Shown: positions 1-8,448 of the stretch, piece by piece
Layout of the letters: each line of letters opens with the position of its first letter
Position numbering within the stretch: the stretch's first letter is position 1
DNA from: Xenococcus sp. MO_188.B8
Lineage (GTDB): Bacteria; Cyanobacteriota; Cyanobacteriia; Cyanobacteriales; Xenococcaceae
Direction: 5' to 3'
NCBI GenBank assembly: GCA_030065615.1
Contig: JASJDR010000015.1
Coordinates: 1 to 64,000 of the forward strand
DNA length: 64,000 nt
Notes under the pieces: model-generated
What the model saw: only the letters and a program-made list of their open reading frames with translations
Databases searched by the model: none
Told to the model about the DNA's origin: nothing
Position numbers and translations under genes: made by a program

Positions 1-831
1 AGTTTGTACTGTTCCTGTTACCTTAATTTGAGTATAGCCATCTTCTGCTGGTTCGACGATACCTTGCTTTGGAGCTAGCTTGAGATTGGGACACTCCTCT
101 TTAAAGAATTTTAGTACAGCATCTTTTCCCACAATTGGTCTCCTGAACGGAGGCTGCAATGCGCCATCTTCAGCAAATAGCTTGATTAACTCGTCAAAAT
201 CATTTGCATTTAACAAGTTCATGTAGTTCAACACCGTGGTATTGGTTACTCCTGAGATTTCAACTTTAGTGCGTTTAGATATATCAGTAGGAGGAACGAC
301 AGGTTCGCTAACTCTGGTAAAGCTTCCCATTTTGGCAGGATCGAATCCCATGTCTACGACGGTGTTACGCAATACCGTGATTTGCTGACCAGGAGGCATT
401 TGGATCAAAGTTTGTAATACCGCATTAGCATTAGCCGAAAGTTTATATCCTTCAGGAATCGGAGCTACTATTCCTTGTCGCATCCATTCTCCCAATTGAT
501 ACCAAAAACCAAGTTTGAGATTGGGAGTCCAAGTAGCATAAGTGCGACAAATAGGCGTGTCGGCACGGTTGGCAAGATCGCACATTACCTGAGATTGTTC
601 CTGGAAACTCATCTGTTTAATTTCGTTGAGGGTTCTTTCGGCAAACTGCATATTGGTAGCCGCTGGAGCGGCGACAGTAACTGTTTTACCCATTTCCAAG
701 TAAGTAAACCAAATCCAAGCTAGTTGATCTTCTGCACTTAGCTGATTGAAGCGGGCTATTAGAGCTGGTACGGCATCAGCAGATAAGGTATTGGGAAATA
801 TATTACGTGCTGAGTCTATTGTAAAAGGCAT
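1..831 (-). CDS. ocp: Orange carotenoid protein (OCP), cut by the window edge
   Basis: Photoactive carotenoid-binding protein that quenches excess energy from phycobilisomes under strong blue-green light. The 277 visible codons start with MPFTIDSARNIF and cover the N-terminal helical carotenoid domain (about residues 18-160), the linker, and most of the NTF2-like C-terminal domain. The key residues known from the family are present: Tyr44, Trp110 and Arg155 (in the ITVLRN motif), the last being needed for phycobilisome binding. The reading frame is still open at base 1, so about 40 C-terminal residues lie outside the window. No fluorescence recovery protein gene is visible on the upstream side. 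The identification is firm; which OCP subfamily it belongs to was not resolved. Confidence 0.96.
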   Translation of the reverse strand, partial: MPFTIDSARNIFPNTLSADAVPALIARFNQLSAEDQLAWIWFTYLEMGKTVTVAAPAATNMQFAERTLNEIKQMSFQEQSQVMCDLANRADTPICRTYATWTPNLKLGFWYQLGEWMRQGIVAPIPEGYKLSANANAVLQTLIQMPPGQQITVLRNTVVDMGFDPAKMGSFTRVSEPVVPPTDISKRTKVEISGVTNTTVLNYMNLLNANDFDELIKLFAEDGALQPPFRRPIVGKDAVLKFFKEECPNLKLAPKQGIVEPAEDGYTQIKVTGTVQT

Positions 832-1589
832 AGATGATCTTCCTATAAGTTATCTAACTTATCGTGCAATTAGACTTAAAACGTTGGTAATTTACAACGT
901 TGGCTACATTATCTTTCTTTTGTGACTAAGAACGATAAAATATTTTTAGTTAAGTTACTTTTTTTTACAAAAGCCATCATTAAGATCCGCTTCAGGATTT
1001 TCGGAAAACAAATGAAGGATTATTAAGATTCGTTAATTAACTACCCCAATTGTGGCTTCTCTTACTGGATAGGATTTTATTTTTGACGCCAAACCCCTAT
1101 GAATTGGAGTTTGGCGGGTTTAGGAGATCTTTCTGCTCTTTGATCTTCTAACTGCAATTATCGGCTTCAGAATCTAATTGCCTATAGGTGAAGTTATGGG
1201 TAATAAAACGCTTTTTAAGGGCTGAAAGCTCCTTGTCGCCACAGATAAGAATCGCTAATTAGTAAAGCGATCGCGATCGCTATCAGCTATGTGGTTCAGA
1301 AACTTCACCTATCGAAGCTATCATGCAAGCTTTAAATATTGCTCCTGGTTTATTGCGTCGCGAAGCGCCTCGCCTCTGGCGCGATCGCATTTTGGCTTTC
1401 AGTCTAGGTTATATCAATGCGGTATTGGGGCTGAAAGCTTTGCTCTAAAAAGATTTGAGGTCGAGCGCGACTCTCTAATTTATGAATCTTGGTCATATGC
1501 CAAACTGATCATCGACTGCTCAAGTTTGTTGCTATTAAATTACAAAGATTGTATATTTTATGTAAGAAAGCATTCATTCGGTAGCAATC
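832..1589. other. Non-coding stretch between ocp and parD
   Basis: No convincing intact gene. It should hold the ocp promoter, which reads leftwards from about 832. A possible gene scrap lies on the plus strand at about 1290-1448 (41 codons from an ATG at 1323, containing RREAPRLWRDR), which I do not recognise. An imperfect inverted repeat built on GCCAAACCCC and GGAGTTTGGC lies near 1087-1120. Confidence 0.5.
1246..1277 (+). repeat. Left copy of direct repeat bracketing parDE
   Basis: A stretch of about 32 bp reading TAAGAATCGCTAATTAG and ending in a HIP1-like GCGATCGCGAT. A near-identical copy occurs in the same orientation at 2216-2247, on the other side of the toxin-antitoxin pair, with about two mismatches. 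Confidence 0.75.
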
Positions 1590-1880
1590 GTGCAGCAGCT
1601 TCATATCAGTTTATCCCCCGAATACTGGCGCATCATCCAGGAGAAAATCGATTCTGGCTACTACGCTAACGCCACAGAAGTCATTCGCGATGCCTTACGC
1701 CGTATGCACGAAAACGAACAGGATCAGCGTTTAAGCAGACTGCGAGTAGAGCTGGCTCTAGGGCTGGAGCAAGCCGAACAAGGCAAACTGGTAGACCTTA
1801 ATCTCGATGAAATTGAAGAGGAAGCCTTAGCAGAACTAAAAACTGGTAACTTGAGCGTAAAAGACAGTGCGACCTATTAA
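1590..1880 (+). CDS. ParD-like type II antitoxin
   Basis: Small DNA-binding antitoxin of 96 residues, predicted to bind and neutralise the ParE-like toxin encoded directly downstream and to repress their shared promoter. The N-terminus (QQLHISLSPEYWRIIQE) and the EVIRDALRRMHE stretch match the ribbon-helix-helix ParD/CC2985 group; the acidic C-terminal tail (DLNLDEIEEEALAEL) is the expected toxin-wrapping segment. The start is a GTG at 1590. The gene overlaps the toxin start by 14 bases, typical of translationally coupled toxin-antitoxin pairs. Family identification is good; the partner specificity is inferred from position. Confidence 0.88.
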   Translation: MQQLHISLSPEYWRIIQEKIDSGYYANATEVIRDALRRMHENEQDQRLSRLRVELALGLEQAEQGKLVDLNLDEIEEEALAELKTGNLSVKDSATY

Positions 1881-2166
1881 GTTAACGCTCTTAGCGAAAA
1901 GCGATCTTAAGGATATTCTCAAATACACGCAAAAGGTTTGGGGAGAGCAGCAGAGAAAAATTTACAAAGCCCATTTTGATCAGGCTTTTGCCCTTCTGTC
2001 TGAATTTCCTGAAGGAGGAATGCGACGGGATGAGCTGTTTATTGGTTGTCGCTGTAAGCTAGTAGAGCAGCATCTTATTTTTTATCAGCTCACGAAAAAC
2101 GCTGTGGAAGTAGTGCGGATTTTGCACAGTCGTATGGATATTCAAAGTCAATTTAGGAATTTTTGA
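1867..2166 (+). CDS. ParE/RelE-superfamily toxin
   Basis: Toxin of 99 residues starting at a GTG inside the end of the antitoxin gene. The sequence follows the ParE pattern: an N-terminal strand and helix (LLAKSDLKDILKYT), a central W-G-E-Q region, a proline-glycine turn (FPEGGMRRDEL), and the C-terminal VVRILHSRMD motif. ParE members poison DNA gyrase, whereas related RelE members cut mRNA; the ILHxRMD ending favours ParE. Length is normal and no disruption is seen, so the pair is probably functional. It forms a two-gene operon with the ParD-like gene. Confidence 0.88.
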   Translation: MRPIKLTLLAKSDLKDILKYTQKVWGEQQRKIYKAHFDQAFALLSEFPEGGMRRDELFIGCRCKLVEQHLIFYQLTKNAVEVVRILHSRMDIQSQFRNF

Positions 2167-2215
2167 CTTTCAGTCATGATAATTTGTCAAGGGGCAATTA
2201 ACTTCGATGAGAGAA

Positions 2216-2247
2216 TAAGATTCGCTAATTAGTACAGCGATCGCGAT
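2216..2247 (+). repeat. Right copy of direct repeat bracketing parDE
   Basis: Same orientation as the copy at 1246-1277, about 970 bases away. The pair encloses the whole toxin-antitoxin operon and little else. Confidence 0.75.
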
Positions 2248-2294
2248 TTTAATATGATTGAGCAAACCTATACTAATAATGAATTAGCAAAATA

Positions 2295-2978
2295 CTAGTG
2301 ACCTTGAGCAGACAAATTACAGGATTGTAAATTATAAGAAGCTTTGACTGGTTCTTGTGTCTGATCATTATCAGTAAAAATGCCAATGGTATGGAGCATT
2401 TTTTCAGGCATCTCCCCATAGACTAATTCGTAATCCTCGATAATATTCCTTTCATATTGAAGCCAACTCATCAGAGGGCTTTCCTGATTTTCCAGCACAA
2501 TAGTCCGAAAGTTATCAGGGGCGCGAGGACTACTTACTATTGAACCTTGGGGTAAATCTGTGTTGGCAAAGGCATAAATTAAAACTTTTGGTTGAGAAAA
2601 AACTCCTGGCTTGCCAAAGATAATTAACAAAGAAGCAGCAAAATCTTCTTTTTCTTCTACAGTAATGTCTGCTGTATCTTGAATCTGATCGACTCGCCAA
2701 GCCCAGGATAATTGATTATTTTCTAAGCAAATTTTCGGGTTAGGGACAAACAAGCCAGAAGCAGAGTCTTGACCTTCGGCTTCAATAATTATTTTCTGAC
2801 CTTCTTTATGAATGGAGTATTCTGTCGCCTGATCTCCAAAAGTTATCGGCTTTAATTCATTCTCTTGAGCATTAGCAGTCATCGGCGTCCACAGCGATAA
2901 AGCTAACAACAAAGAAGATAGATGCTTGCTTATTTTTAGATATTTATTCTTGATAGAATTAGTTAGGTCTAAACACAT
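2295..2978 (-). CDS. DUF3047 secreted protein
   Basis: Protein of 227 residues with a signal-like hydrophobic segment at about residues 19-37 followed by ANAQ, so probably periplasmic or secreted. The rest matches the DUF3047 pattern as I know it: SASGLFVPNP, then LSWAWRVDQI, an aspartate-rich turn before ASLLIIFG, a YAFANTDLPQG strand, YERNIIEDYELVYGEMPE, and a final IGIFTDNDQT. The function of the family is unknown. The gene stands alone; a short gap separates it from the DUF547 gene, which shares its strand. The start could be a few codons further in, since the signal peptide begins about 15 residues after the chosen ATG. Confidence 0.82.
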   Translation of the reverse strand: MCLDLTNSIKNKYLKISKHLSSLLLALSLWTPMTANAQENELKPITFGDQATEYSIHKEGQKIIIEAEGQDSASGLFVPNPKICLENNQLSWAWRVDQIQDTADITVEEKEDFAASLLIIFGKPGVFSQPKVLIYAFANTDLPQGSIVSSPRAPDNFRTIVLENQESPLMSWLQYERNIIEDYELVYGEMPEKMLHTIGIFTDNDQTQEPVKASYNLQSCNLSAQGH

Positions 2979-3202
2979 GATTATTAGTAAAAGAAATCAA
3001 GAGAGTATGTTTTGATGCAGTCGCTTTAAGTCGTAAAAATCACTCAATGCGCTGAATTGTTTTTGAAACAAATATAAGTAACTAATCAATTGAATGGTCA
3101 GATTTAGCAAAAAAAATCAGATGTTTTTAGGTCTTGAATATTCGATTTTAAGAATCTTGGTAAATTAGTTATGAAAAGATTTAATATTATAGACTTACTG
3201 TT

Positions 3203-4045
3203 TTACTGTTTGTTTAAAGACCAATCATATTTTAAGTATGATATTTTATATTCTCCTTGTTCTAAATATTGAAGATCTTGCGGGTTTAGATATTGACTAA
3301 TAAAATTTAATACTGCTTTTTCTTTTTTGCTACCAGTAAATTTATTTTCTATTTCATAATTAGCTATCCAGTCTTTACCAAACCATTTAAAAATAGACGA
3401 AAGATAAACAATATTTTGGTCGCGATCTATTTTAAAGCCTTGAGAACTAGTAATAAATTTTCTTGTTTGATCGTCTAATTGCGCATCTAATTCTTCTGCG
3501 GTATAAGCCTCATTTCTTAAGATAGGACAACTCATCGCTGCACAGACTAATGCCATGTGAATTCTCGGTTCATTAAATTCTTCCCTGATAATGTCATGTT
3601 CAATATTATCTAGAGTTTTTTCCATTCCAGCGATCGCGAACTTACGTCTTTTCCAGACTCCTGGAATATCTCTAATACTTTTCTTAAGAGGATTTTGGTC
3701 GATTATGGATTGTAGAGTAAAAGAGTTGTAAGCATTGATCAAAAAGGCAAGTTTTTCTTCCTCGCTCCAACTATTATAAGTTTCAGGACTTACCATCGCA
3801 AAAGATTGATTAAATCTATCTAATTCTTGCCGATTTGCTTGTAATTGTTGATAGTTAACCAATCCGCGATCGCTTACATAGCTTTGTAAGATATTATTAT
3901 AATTTTGGTAATTAGAAGATGTATCGTTGACAACAATTTTTTGGGTCAAAGTTGTTATATTTGTCTCCTGAGAAATTATATTAGCTAACGCTGTTGTTGG
4001 GATTACAGCAGGCAAAATCAATAGAGGCAATAATAATTTTTTCAT
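3203..4045 (-). CDS. DUF547 secreted protein
   Basis: I prefer the ATG at 4045 because it gives a clean signal peptide (MKKLLLPLLILPAVIPTTA) and 280 residues; an ATG at 4069 would add eight residues. The mature part carries the DUF547 hallmarks: NYNNILQSYV and LVNYQQLQ near the start, EEKLAFLINAYNSF, the IRDIPGVWKR stretch, and the conserved HMALVCAAMSCP cysteine motif, then YLSSIFKWFGKDW. DUF547 proteins are widespread and resemble thiol-protease or transglutaminase-like folds, but no role is established. The gene begins where a decayed TniQ reading frame ends, which looks incidental. Confidence 0.85.
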   Translation of the reverse strand: MKKLLLPLLILPAVIPTTALANIISQETNITTLTQKIVVNDTSSNYQNYNNILQSYVSDRGLVNYQQLQANRQELDRFNQSFAMVSPETYNSWSEEEKLAFLINAYNSFTLQSIIDQNPLKKSIRDIPGVWKRRKFAIAGMEKTLDNIEHDIIREEFNEPRIHMALVCAAMSCPILRNEAYTAEELDAQLDDQTRKFITSSQGFKIDRDQNIVYLSSIFKWFGKDWIANYEIENKFTGSKKEKAVLNFISQYLNPQDLQYLEQGEYKISYLKYDWSLNKQ

Positions 4046-4518
4046 TGAAAATAGAACATTGAACAACAATGATATCTAAAAACTCCAAAATGAATATTGG
4101 TTGAAGTAAATATTAAAACTAACTTAGAATTGGCTATGAGTAACCTGGTTGACTGACAAAAGATGATAAATAAGGCGTTGAAGTTCTGTTTTATTCCAGT
4201 TAATTTTTGATATTTTGCGATCGCTTCAAAAGATAAGCGACACCAATGACAACAACCATGCTCCCATAAGGCAGGCATCTTAAACTTAGCTCGACAATTA
4301 AGACATTTAGAGATTAATTTCAATTGATGTTTATCGCATTTCCAAACAGACTTATATTGCCATTCCATCCGATGACAAGGAACTTCCCCATAGCAAGCAC
4401 CACATAACCGAATCGGAGCGCATTTCATCCCAGTTCCCTTTGGTGGAAGCATTGCTCGTAACCTTAAACTATCAACTCCCACAACATCAGCCCAAGCCTG
4501 AAACTGCTGATTTACCAC
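4042..4518 (-). pseudogene. Truncated TniQ gene, resembling type V-K CAST TniQ
   Basis: Residues 8-107 of this frame closely resemble the C-terminal two thirds of TniQ from cyanobacterial type V-K CRISPR-associated transposons. Shared features include IRLCGACY, CHRMEWQYKSVWKCDKHQ, a CxxC in CLNCRAKF, FKMPALWEHGCCHWC and a final KYQKL. TniQ links the Cas12k-guide complex to the TnsC filament, using these zinc-finger cysteines. The N-terminal third is missing, with an in-frame stop just upstream, and the reading frame runs past the expected end into unrelated codons. No cas12k, tnsB, tnsC or CRISPR repeat is visible nearby, so this is a relic. The comparison is from memory, not from an alignment. 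Confidence 0.75.
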
Positions 4519-4521
4519 AGG

Positions 4522-4536
4522 AAATTTCGCTCACCC
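4522..4536 (-). repeat. 15-bp terminal-repeat motif at the broken end of tniQ
   Basis: The sequence GGGTGAGCGAAATTT (minus strand) is identical to one end of the 131-bp non-autonomous element at 12267-12397. It sits exactly where the TniQ similarity stops. No matching second end was found nearby. Confidence 0.5.
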
Positions 4537-4607
4537 TGGAGCAGCAAACCCTAAGCACTATCAAGATAACCATCGAATATTTTCTTTTTTGAGGCAAGCG
4601 ATTTCGT

Positions 4608-5987
4608 CTAAACTGATACTGGTTCTTGTATTGAATCTTTTGTGTTCGGGGTAGAATTTCCTGGATGTGGGGTAGATTCTATTTCTAATTGCAGAGAAGG
4701 TGTTTCCGTAATTAGACGTGCTCCTCTGCCTAAAGTGATATAGTTCCATGCCCACTGAATCATTACTACTAGCTTGTTGTCAAATTCTATTAAATAGTAG
4801 ATATGAGCAAAAGCCCAAATAATCCAGGCGAGAAAACCAGAGAACTTAGCAAAGTTGAGATTCGCTATCGCTTTGTTTTTGCCTATTACAGCCATGCTAC
4901 CAAAATCATTATATTCAAATGGCTTAACTGTTTCACCTTCTAGGCGTTTAGTAATTAATTTGGCTACATATTCCCCTTCCTTCATCGCTACAGGAGCAAC
5001 TCCAGGTAAAGAGTGATCTCCTTGATGAGCAAAGTTAGCTAAATCTCCAATTACAAATATGTCAGAGTAATTCTTGAGGCTTAAGTTTGGTTCGACTATT
5101 ACTCTACCAGCCCTGTCTAATTCTGCTCCAGCGCGATCTGCTAACACCTTACCCATAAAGGAAGCTTTAACTCCGGCTGCCCAAAGAATAGTATGAGCGT
5201 TGATGGTTTTAGTATCGTCACCTTGACGAAAAGTTACAGAATTATCGGCGATATTCGTGACTAGGGTTTTAGTTAGAACATCTACACCGAGTTGTTCTAA
5301 CGCTTGTTGCGCATGTGCTGAAGATTCTTCAGGATAGGGAGGCAAAATACGCTCCATACCTTCAAATAACAATACTTGGGCTTGGGTAGTATCAATATCA
5401 CGGAAATCATCCTTAACTGACTGATAAGCAATTTCTGCGATCGCACCAGCCAATTCTACCCCAGTAGGACCACCACCAACAACGACAAAAGTTAGTAGAG
5501 CTTTGCGCTTTTTAGGATCGTCTTCTTTTTCTGCTGCTTCAAATGCCATAAAGATCCGACGACGCATTTCTAAGGCATCTTCTACAGTTTTTAAACCTGG
5601 GGCATCGTCTTGCCACTGATCGTTGCCGAAATAATGATGGCTAACTCCTGTTGCCACAATTAAAGCATCGTAGTTCAATTCGTCTTGGCCTTCTAAAAAA
5701 ACTTTCTTCGCTTCTGGATCGATGTCTACAACTTTATCTAGTAAAACCTGAGTATTCTTGTGTTTACTCAAAACAACACGTAGAGGGGAAGCAATATCTG
5801 CAGGAGACAAAGTACCTGTTGCTACTTGATATAGCAAAGGTTGAAATAGGTGAAAGTTACGCTTATCAATCAAAGTAACTTGAACCGGGGCATTTTTGAG
5901 AGATTTAGCTGCATAAAGTCCGCCAAAACCACCGCCGATGATAACTACATGAGGAAATGATGTCTGCTTAGTTTGAGTGTTGTTCAT
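4608..5987 (-). CDS. ndh: Type II NAD(P)H dehydrogenase (NDH-2)
   Basis: Single-subunit flavoprotein that passes electrons from NAD(P)H to quinone without pumping protons. It is 459 residues long, normal for the family. The FAD-binding Rossmann motif VVIIGGGFGGLYAA is at about residues 14-27, and the NAD(P)H-binding motif VVVGGGPTGVELAG at about 168-181. LFQPLLYQVATG, ILWAAGVKAS and IFVIGDLAN are further family signatures. A hydrophobic C-terminal part (about 384-402, FLAWIIWAFAHIYYLIEF) should anchor it to the thylakoid or plasma membrane. The last 30 residues are variable. Cyanobacteria have several such enzymes (NdbA/B/C) and I did not assign the subtype. Confidence 0.92.
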   Translation of the reverse strand: MNNTQTKQTSFPHVVIIGGGFGGLYAAKSLKNAPVQVTLIDKRNFHLFQPLLYQVATGTLSPADIASPLRVVLSKHKNTQVLLDKVVDIDPEAKKVFLEGQDELNYDALIVATGVSHHYFGNDQWQDDAPGLKTVEDALEMRRRIFMAFEAAEKEDDPKKRKALLTFVVVGGGPTGVELAGAIAEIAYQSVKDDFRDIDTTQAQVLLFEGMERILPPYPEESSAHAQQALEQLGVDVLTKTLVTNIADNSVTFRQGDDTKTINAHTILWAAGVKASFMGKVLADRAGAELDRAGRVIVEPNLSLKNYSDIFVIGDLANFAHQGDHSLPGVAPVAMKEGEYVAKLITKRLEGETVKPFEYNDFGSMAVIGKNKAIANLNFAKFSGFLAWIIWAFAHIYYLIEFDNKLVVMIQWAWNYITLGRGARLITETPSLQLEIESTPHPGNSTPNTKDSIQEPVSV

Positions 5988-6316
5988 AGTGAAGATTTGG
6001 GAATCAATGATAGGTATCTTTTTGAATAAATCTACTTGAATATCGGGAACTTCTAGAGATTTAAATGAAATTAATTTGTCATCAATTACACATCAATATT
6101 AACTTTAATAAACTAATATGAACAAATACTGGGCTTTGAGCTGAATAACATTACACCTTGTTTGTCTAGTTAATATTATTGATAACATCTAATTTTTAAT
6201 AGTGATGTAGCGAGCAAAACAAAACTAAGATAGGTATTTTAAATATCTCTAATAATATTAAGTAATCACTTTCGTTAGCCAGTATAGACCCCATTTAAAC
6301 TCTAATTAAGTGCTAA

Positions 6317-6670
6317 TCTTTCAAGCATAAACAGCACCTTAACTTTTTAAACATTCACCAGGCAGACACTTTTGATGGTTGGCTAAATAGACGTATCTCG
6401 GAAGATTCAAAATCATTAGCCTTTTGGCTGGAGTATGGGGTAGCTAGCCTCATATCAGAGGTTGTAGAGAGTAATAGCCCTGATGCGATCGCTGCCAAAA
6501 CAAGTTTAATTGGGAGACCAAGAACTAAGCAGATTGATACTACCCTTATTCCCCAATCCCTGCTGCAAGATGTTAGAGATGTTTATGAAAATTTGAAAGA
6601 AGTGGCCTGTCAAGTCGCTTCACTCCAATTCAAAATTATCAATTATCAATTCAAAATGATTACCTCTTGA
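6317..6670 (+). pseudogene. Unrecognised gene remnant without a start codon
   Basis: This stretch is open between stop codons and reads like real protein, but it has no plausible start. It contains DTFDGWLNRRISED, FWLEYGVASLISEVVES, PDAIAAKTSLIGRPR and IPQSLLQDVRDVYENLKE, then runs into repeat-derived sequence rich in asparagine and glutamine before the stop. The good codon usage and the HIP1 site in PDAIAAK suggest a recently lost cyanobacterial gene. I do not recognise the family. Confidence 0.55.
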
Positions 6671-6840
6671 GTCACGCAAGAGGCTTGAAATAGCGGTGCG
6701 ACCCTGAGCAGAGCGTTCCCTTGCTGCGGTTTCCGCAGCAGGGTCGCTCGTCAATTTTGAACTTTGAATTTTGACGAGCGACCCCGATGAGTTTTACTCA
6801 TCTAGGGAACGCGCGAGTTTGAATTTTGAATTCAAAAAAT
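6610..6840. repeat. Cluster of palindromic and A/T direct repeats
   Basis: Repeated TTCAAAATT/TTGAATTTTGA words alternate with GC-rich inverted repeats. GACGAGCGACC and its complement GGTCGCTCGTC form a long hairpin across about 6740-6785, and CTTGCTGCGG pairs with CCGCAGCAG near 6720-6745. Such units are dispersed in cyanobacterial genomes and often lie between genes. This stretch separates the remnant at 6317-6670 from the DUF3747 gene. Confidence 0.65.
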
Positions 6841-6894
6841 GGTCATTGGTACCTAATTTTTTCAGGTTGTTTATTTGAGTTCATTAAGTCAAAT

Positions 6895-8091
6895 TTAGTA
6901 GGCAGAAAACTCAGAAATACAGTTATGCATTCTTAAAGTTGCCGCCGCAGCGTAATTACGGCCAGAAGGGTTATTGGGATAGAAAGAACTGCCGACTTCG
7001 TTATAAGGAGAAGCGACTTGACAAAAACCAGTCATTGTCTGAATCTTATCTTGAGCCCAATGTCCTGAAAGATCGTCAAAACTAGCCTCTGTTGATTGCA
7101 GCTTTAATTCTGGAACTTGTCGCCTTCTAACATTCACAAATTTAGCTGCACCTTCTAATACTGCCATTAGTTCTGCTCTAGTTACAGGTTGTTCTGGCCG
7201 AAAAGATCCATCCTCATAACCTTTGACAATTTGATTTTCTTGCGCCCATTGAATTTTCGCCGCACTCCAGCGATCGCCAGGAACATCGGGATAAATCTGA
7301 GTGGTTGCCGCATCAGGGGTTTGAATTTGTAGATCGCTAACAGTACTCAAGGCACCAATTACCATGGAGACTAATTGTTCTCTGGTTAAAGAATCTTGAG
7401 GACGAAAACTATTATCGTTAAAGCCAGCAATGAAACCTAAAGCGACAGCTTGTTCTATTTCATCTTGATAGATATCTTGAGCGGTATCATTAAAGCTAAC
7501 TGTGGGAATTGGTGGAGGAGTGGGAGGAGTATCTCCAGCTGCTGAGATCGCGACAGTATCTCCACTAAAGAAAAAATGACCTAAAGTTTTTTCTTCGTAG
7601 GTTTTTTTGGTAAATTGCCAACCTGGATAAAGATGGATTTTGAGAAACTGACCATCAGCTTTGCCGAATGTGCTACCAATAGTAGTGCGAGAACGGTCTT
7701 GGCGGCTCACGGCAACTAGATGTATTTCATCTCCTTGCTCAGTTAGATCTAAACTATAATCTTGACTAGTATCTTGACCATCAAGACGGACGGAATAACC
7801 ATTGCTATCAGTCGCACGACGACAACTTCCTGTGAAATCGAAGGTTGTCCACAGTGGATCGACAACAGTGGGTTGAGAACCGCTTTCGCTCCAGCAAGTT
7901 TCTTTTCCAGGAATTTGTTCTATAACAACTAGATTGTGAAATCTTCCTCCAGAGACAGCGACTCCAATAACTTGGGTTTGGTTAATTTGCTGCTCTCCGA
8001 CTTGGGCTGTGGCACGAGGCGCTGAAGATAAGTTACTTCCCCAAAGGATAGTAGTTATGGCTGCTATTGTCAGCTTGTTTCTCAGTTTCAT
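6895..8091 (-). CDS. DUF3747 and SLH-domain secreted protein
   Basis: The start at 8091 is chosen because it gives a direct signal peptide (MKLRNKLTIAAITTILWG, then a likely cut after ATA); an ATG at 8106 is possible. The N-terminal half fits DUF3747, a cyanobacterial domain (CWSESGSQPTVVDPLW, then VRLDGQDTSQDYSLDL). After a proline-rich linker (TPPTPPPIPT) come two clear S-layer homology repeats, AVALGFIAGFNDNSFRPQ with LTREQLVSM, and ENQIVKGYEDGSFRPEQ with VTRAELMAV, plus a degenerate third near the C-terminus. SLH repeats usually tether proteins to cell-wall polysaccharide. Probable envelope-associated protein of unknown role. Confidence 0.85.
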   Translation of the reverse strand: MKLRNKLTIAAITTILWGSNLSSAPRATAQVGEQQINQTQVIGVAVSGGRFHNLVVIEQIPGKETCWSESGSQPTVVDPLWTTFDFTGSCRRATDSNGYSVRLDGQDTSQDYSLDLTEQGDEIHLVAVSRQDRSRTTIGSTFGKADGQFLKIHLYPGWQFTKKTYEEKTLGHFFFSGDTVAISAAGDTPPTPPPIPTVSFNDTAQDIYQDEIEQAVALGFIAGFNDNSFRPQDSLTREQLVSMVIGALSTVSDLQIQTPDAATTQIYPDVPGDRWSAAKIQWAQENQIVKGYEDGSFRPEQPVTRAELMAVLEGAAKFVNVRRRQVPELKLQSTEASFDDLSGHWAQDKIQTMTGFCQVASPYNEVGSSFYPNNPSGRNYAAAATLRMHNCISEFSAY

Positions 8092-8266
8092 ACATCTGGT
8101 AATCATTTACTAATGTGACTCAAGAGTAGGCTCTCTAATCAGTCTTGGTGGCAAGACATAATTTTTTCTTTACTGTTCTAGTTCACAGACATGATTTCGA
8201 CCAGGACTTCTTCTTGAAAACGATGAATTATCCTGCTTCGAGAATGGGTTAATACTCTGCGGATTG

Positions 8267-8310
8267 TAAAACTGGATATCAAGGTAATTTTAGGATATCG
8301 CAGAATACCA
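8267..8310 (+). promoter_or_regulatory. Conserved box shared with the araC upstream region
   Basis: About 44 bp containing AAAACTGGATATCAAG and ATTTTAGGATA, strongly similar to 12076-12119, just upstream of the AraC-type regulator gene. Here it lies between two divergent genes, about 175 bases before the DUF3747 start and 140 before the TPR gene. A binding site of that regulator is the simplest reading, but this is inferred from similarity and position only. Confidence 0.45.
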
Positions 8311-8448
8311 AATACTTATATTGTAATTCTTATAATGTAATTCTTTAACAACTCTAATTATATAAGTATTACAGAAGAATAGACCTATCGCGTTAGTTAG
8401 AATAATGCGCTTGTCTAGCTAAGGGTAGGTCAACAGAAGGAGGGAAAA

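Noticed and set aside
1289-1669. 126-codon plus-strand frame before parD
   Set aside because: Low-quality composition rich in Ser, Tyr and Arg; overlaps the parD start; only a short piece in another frame looks protein-like.
4561-4755. 64-codon minus-strand frame at the 3' end of ndh
   Set aside because: Overlaps the real ndh gene in another frame; the tail runs into the spacer by chance.
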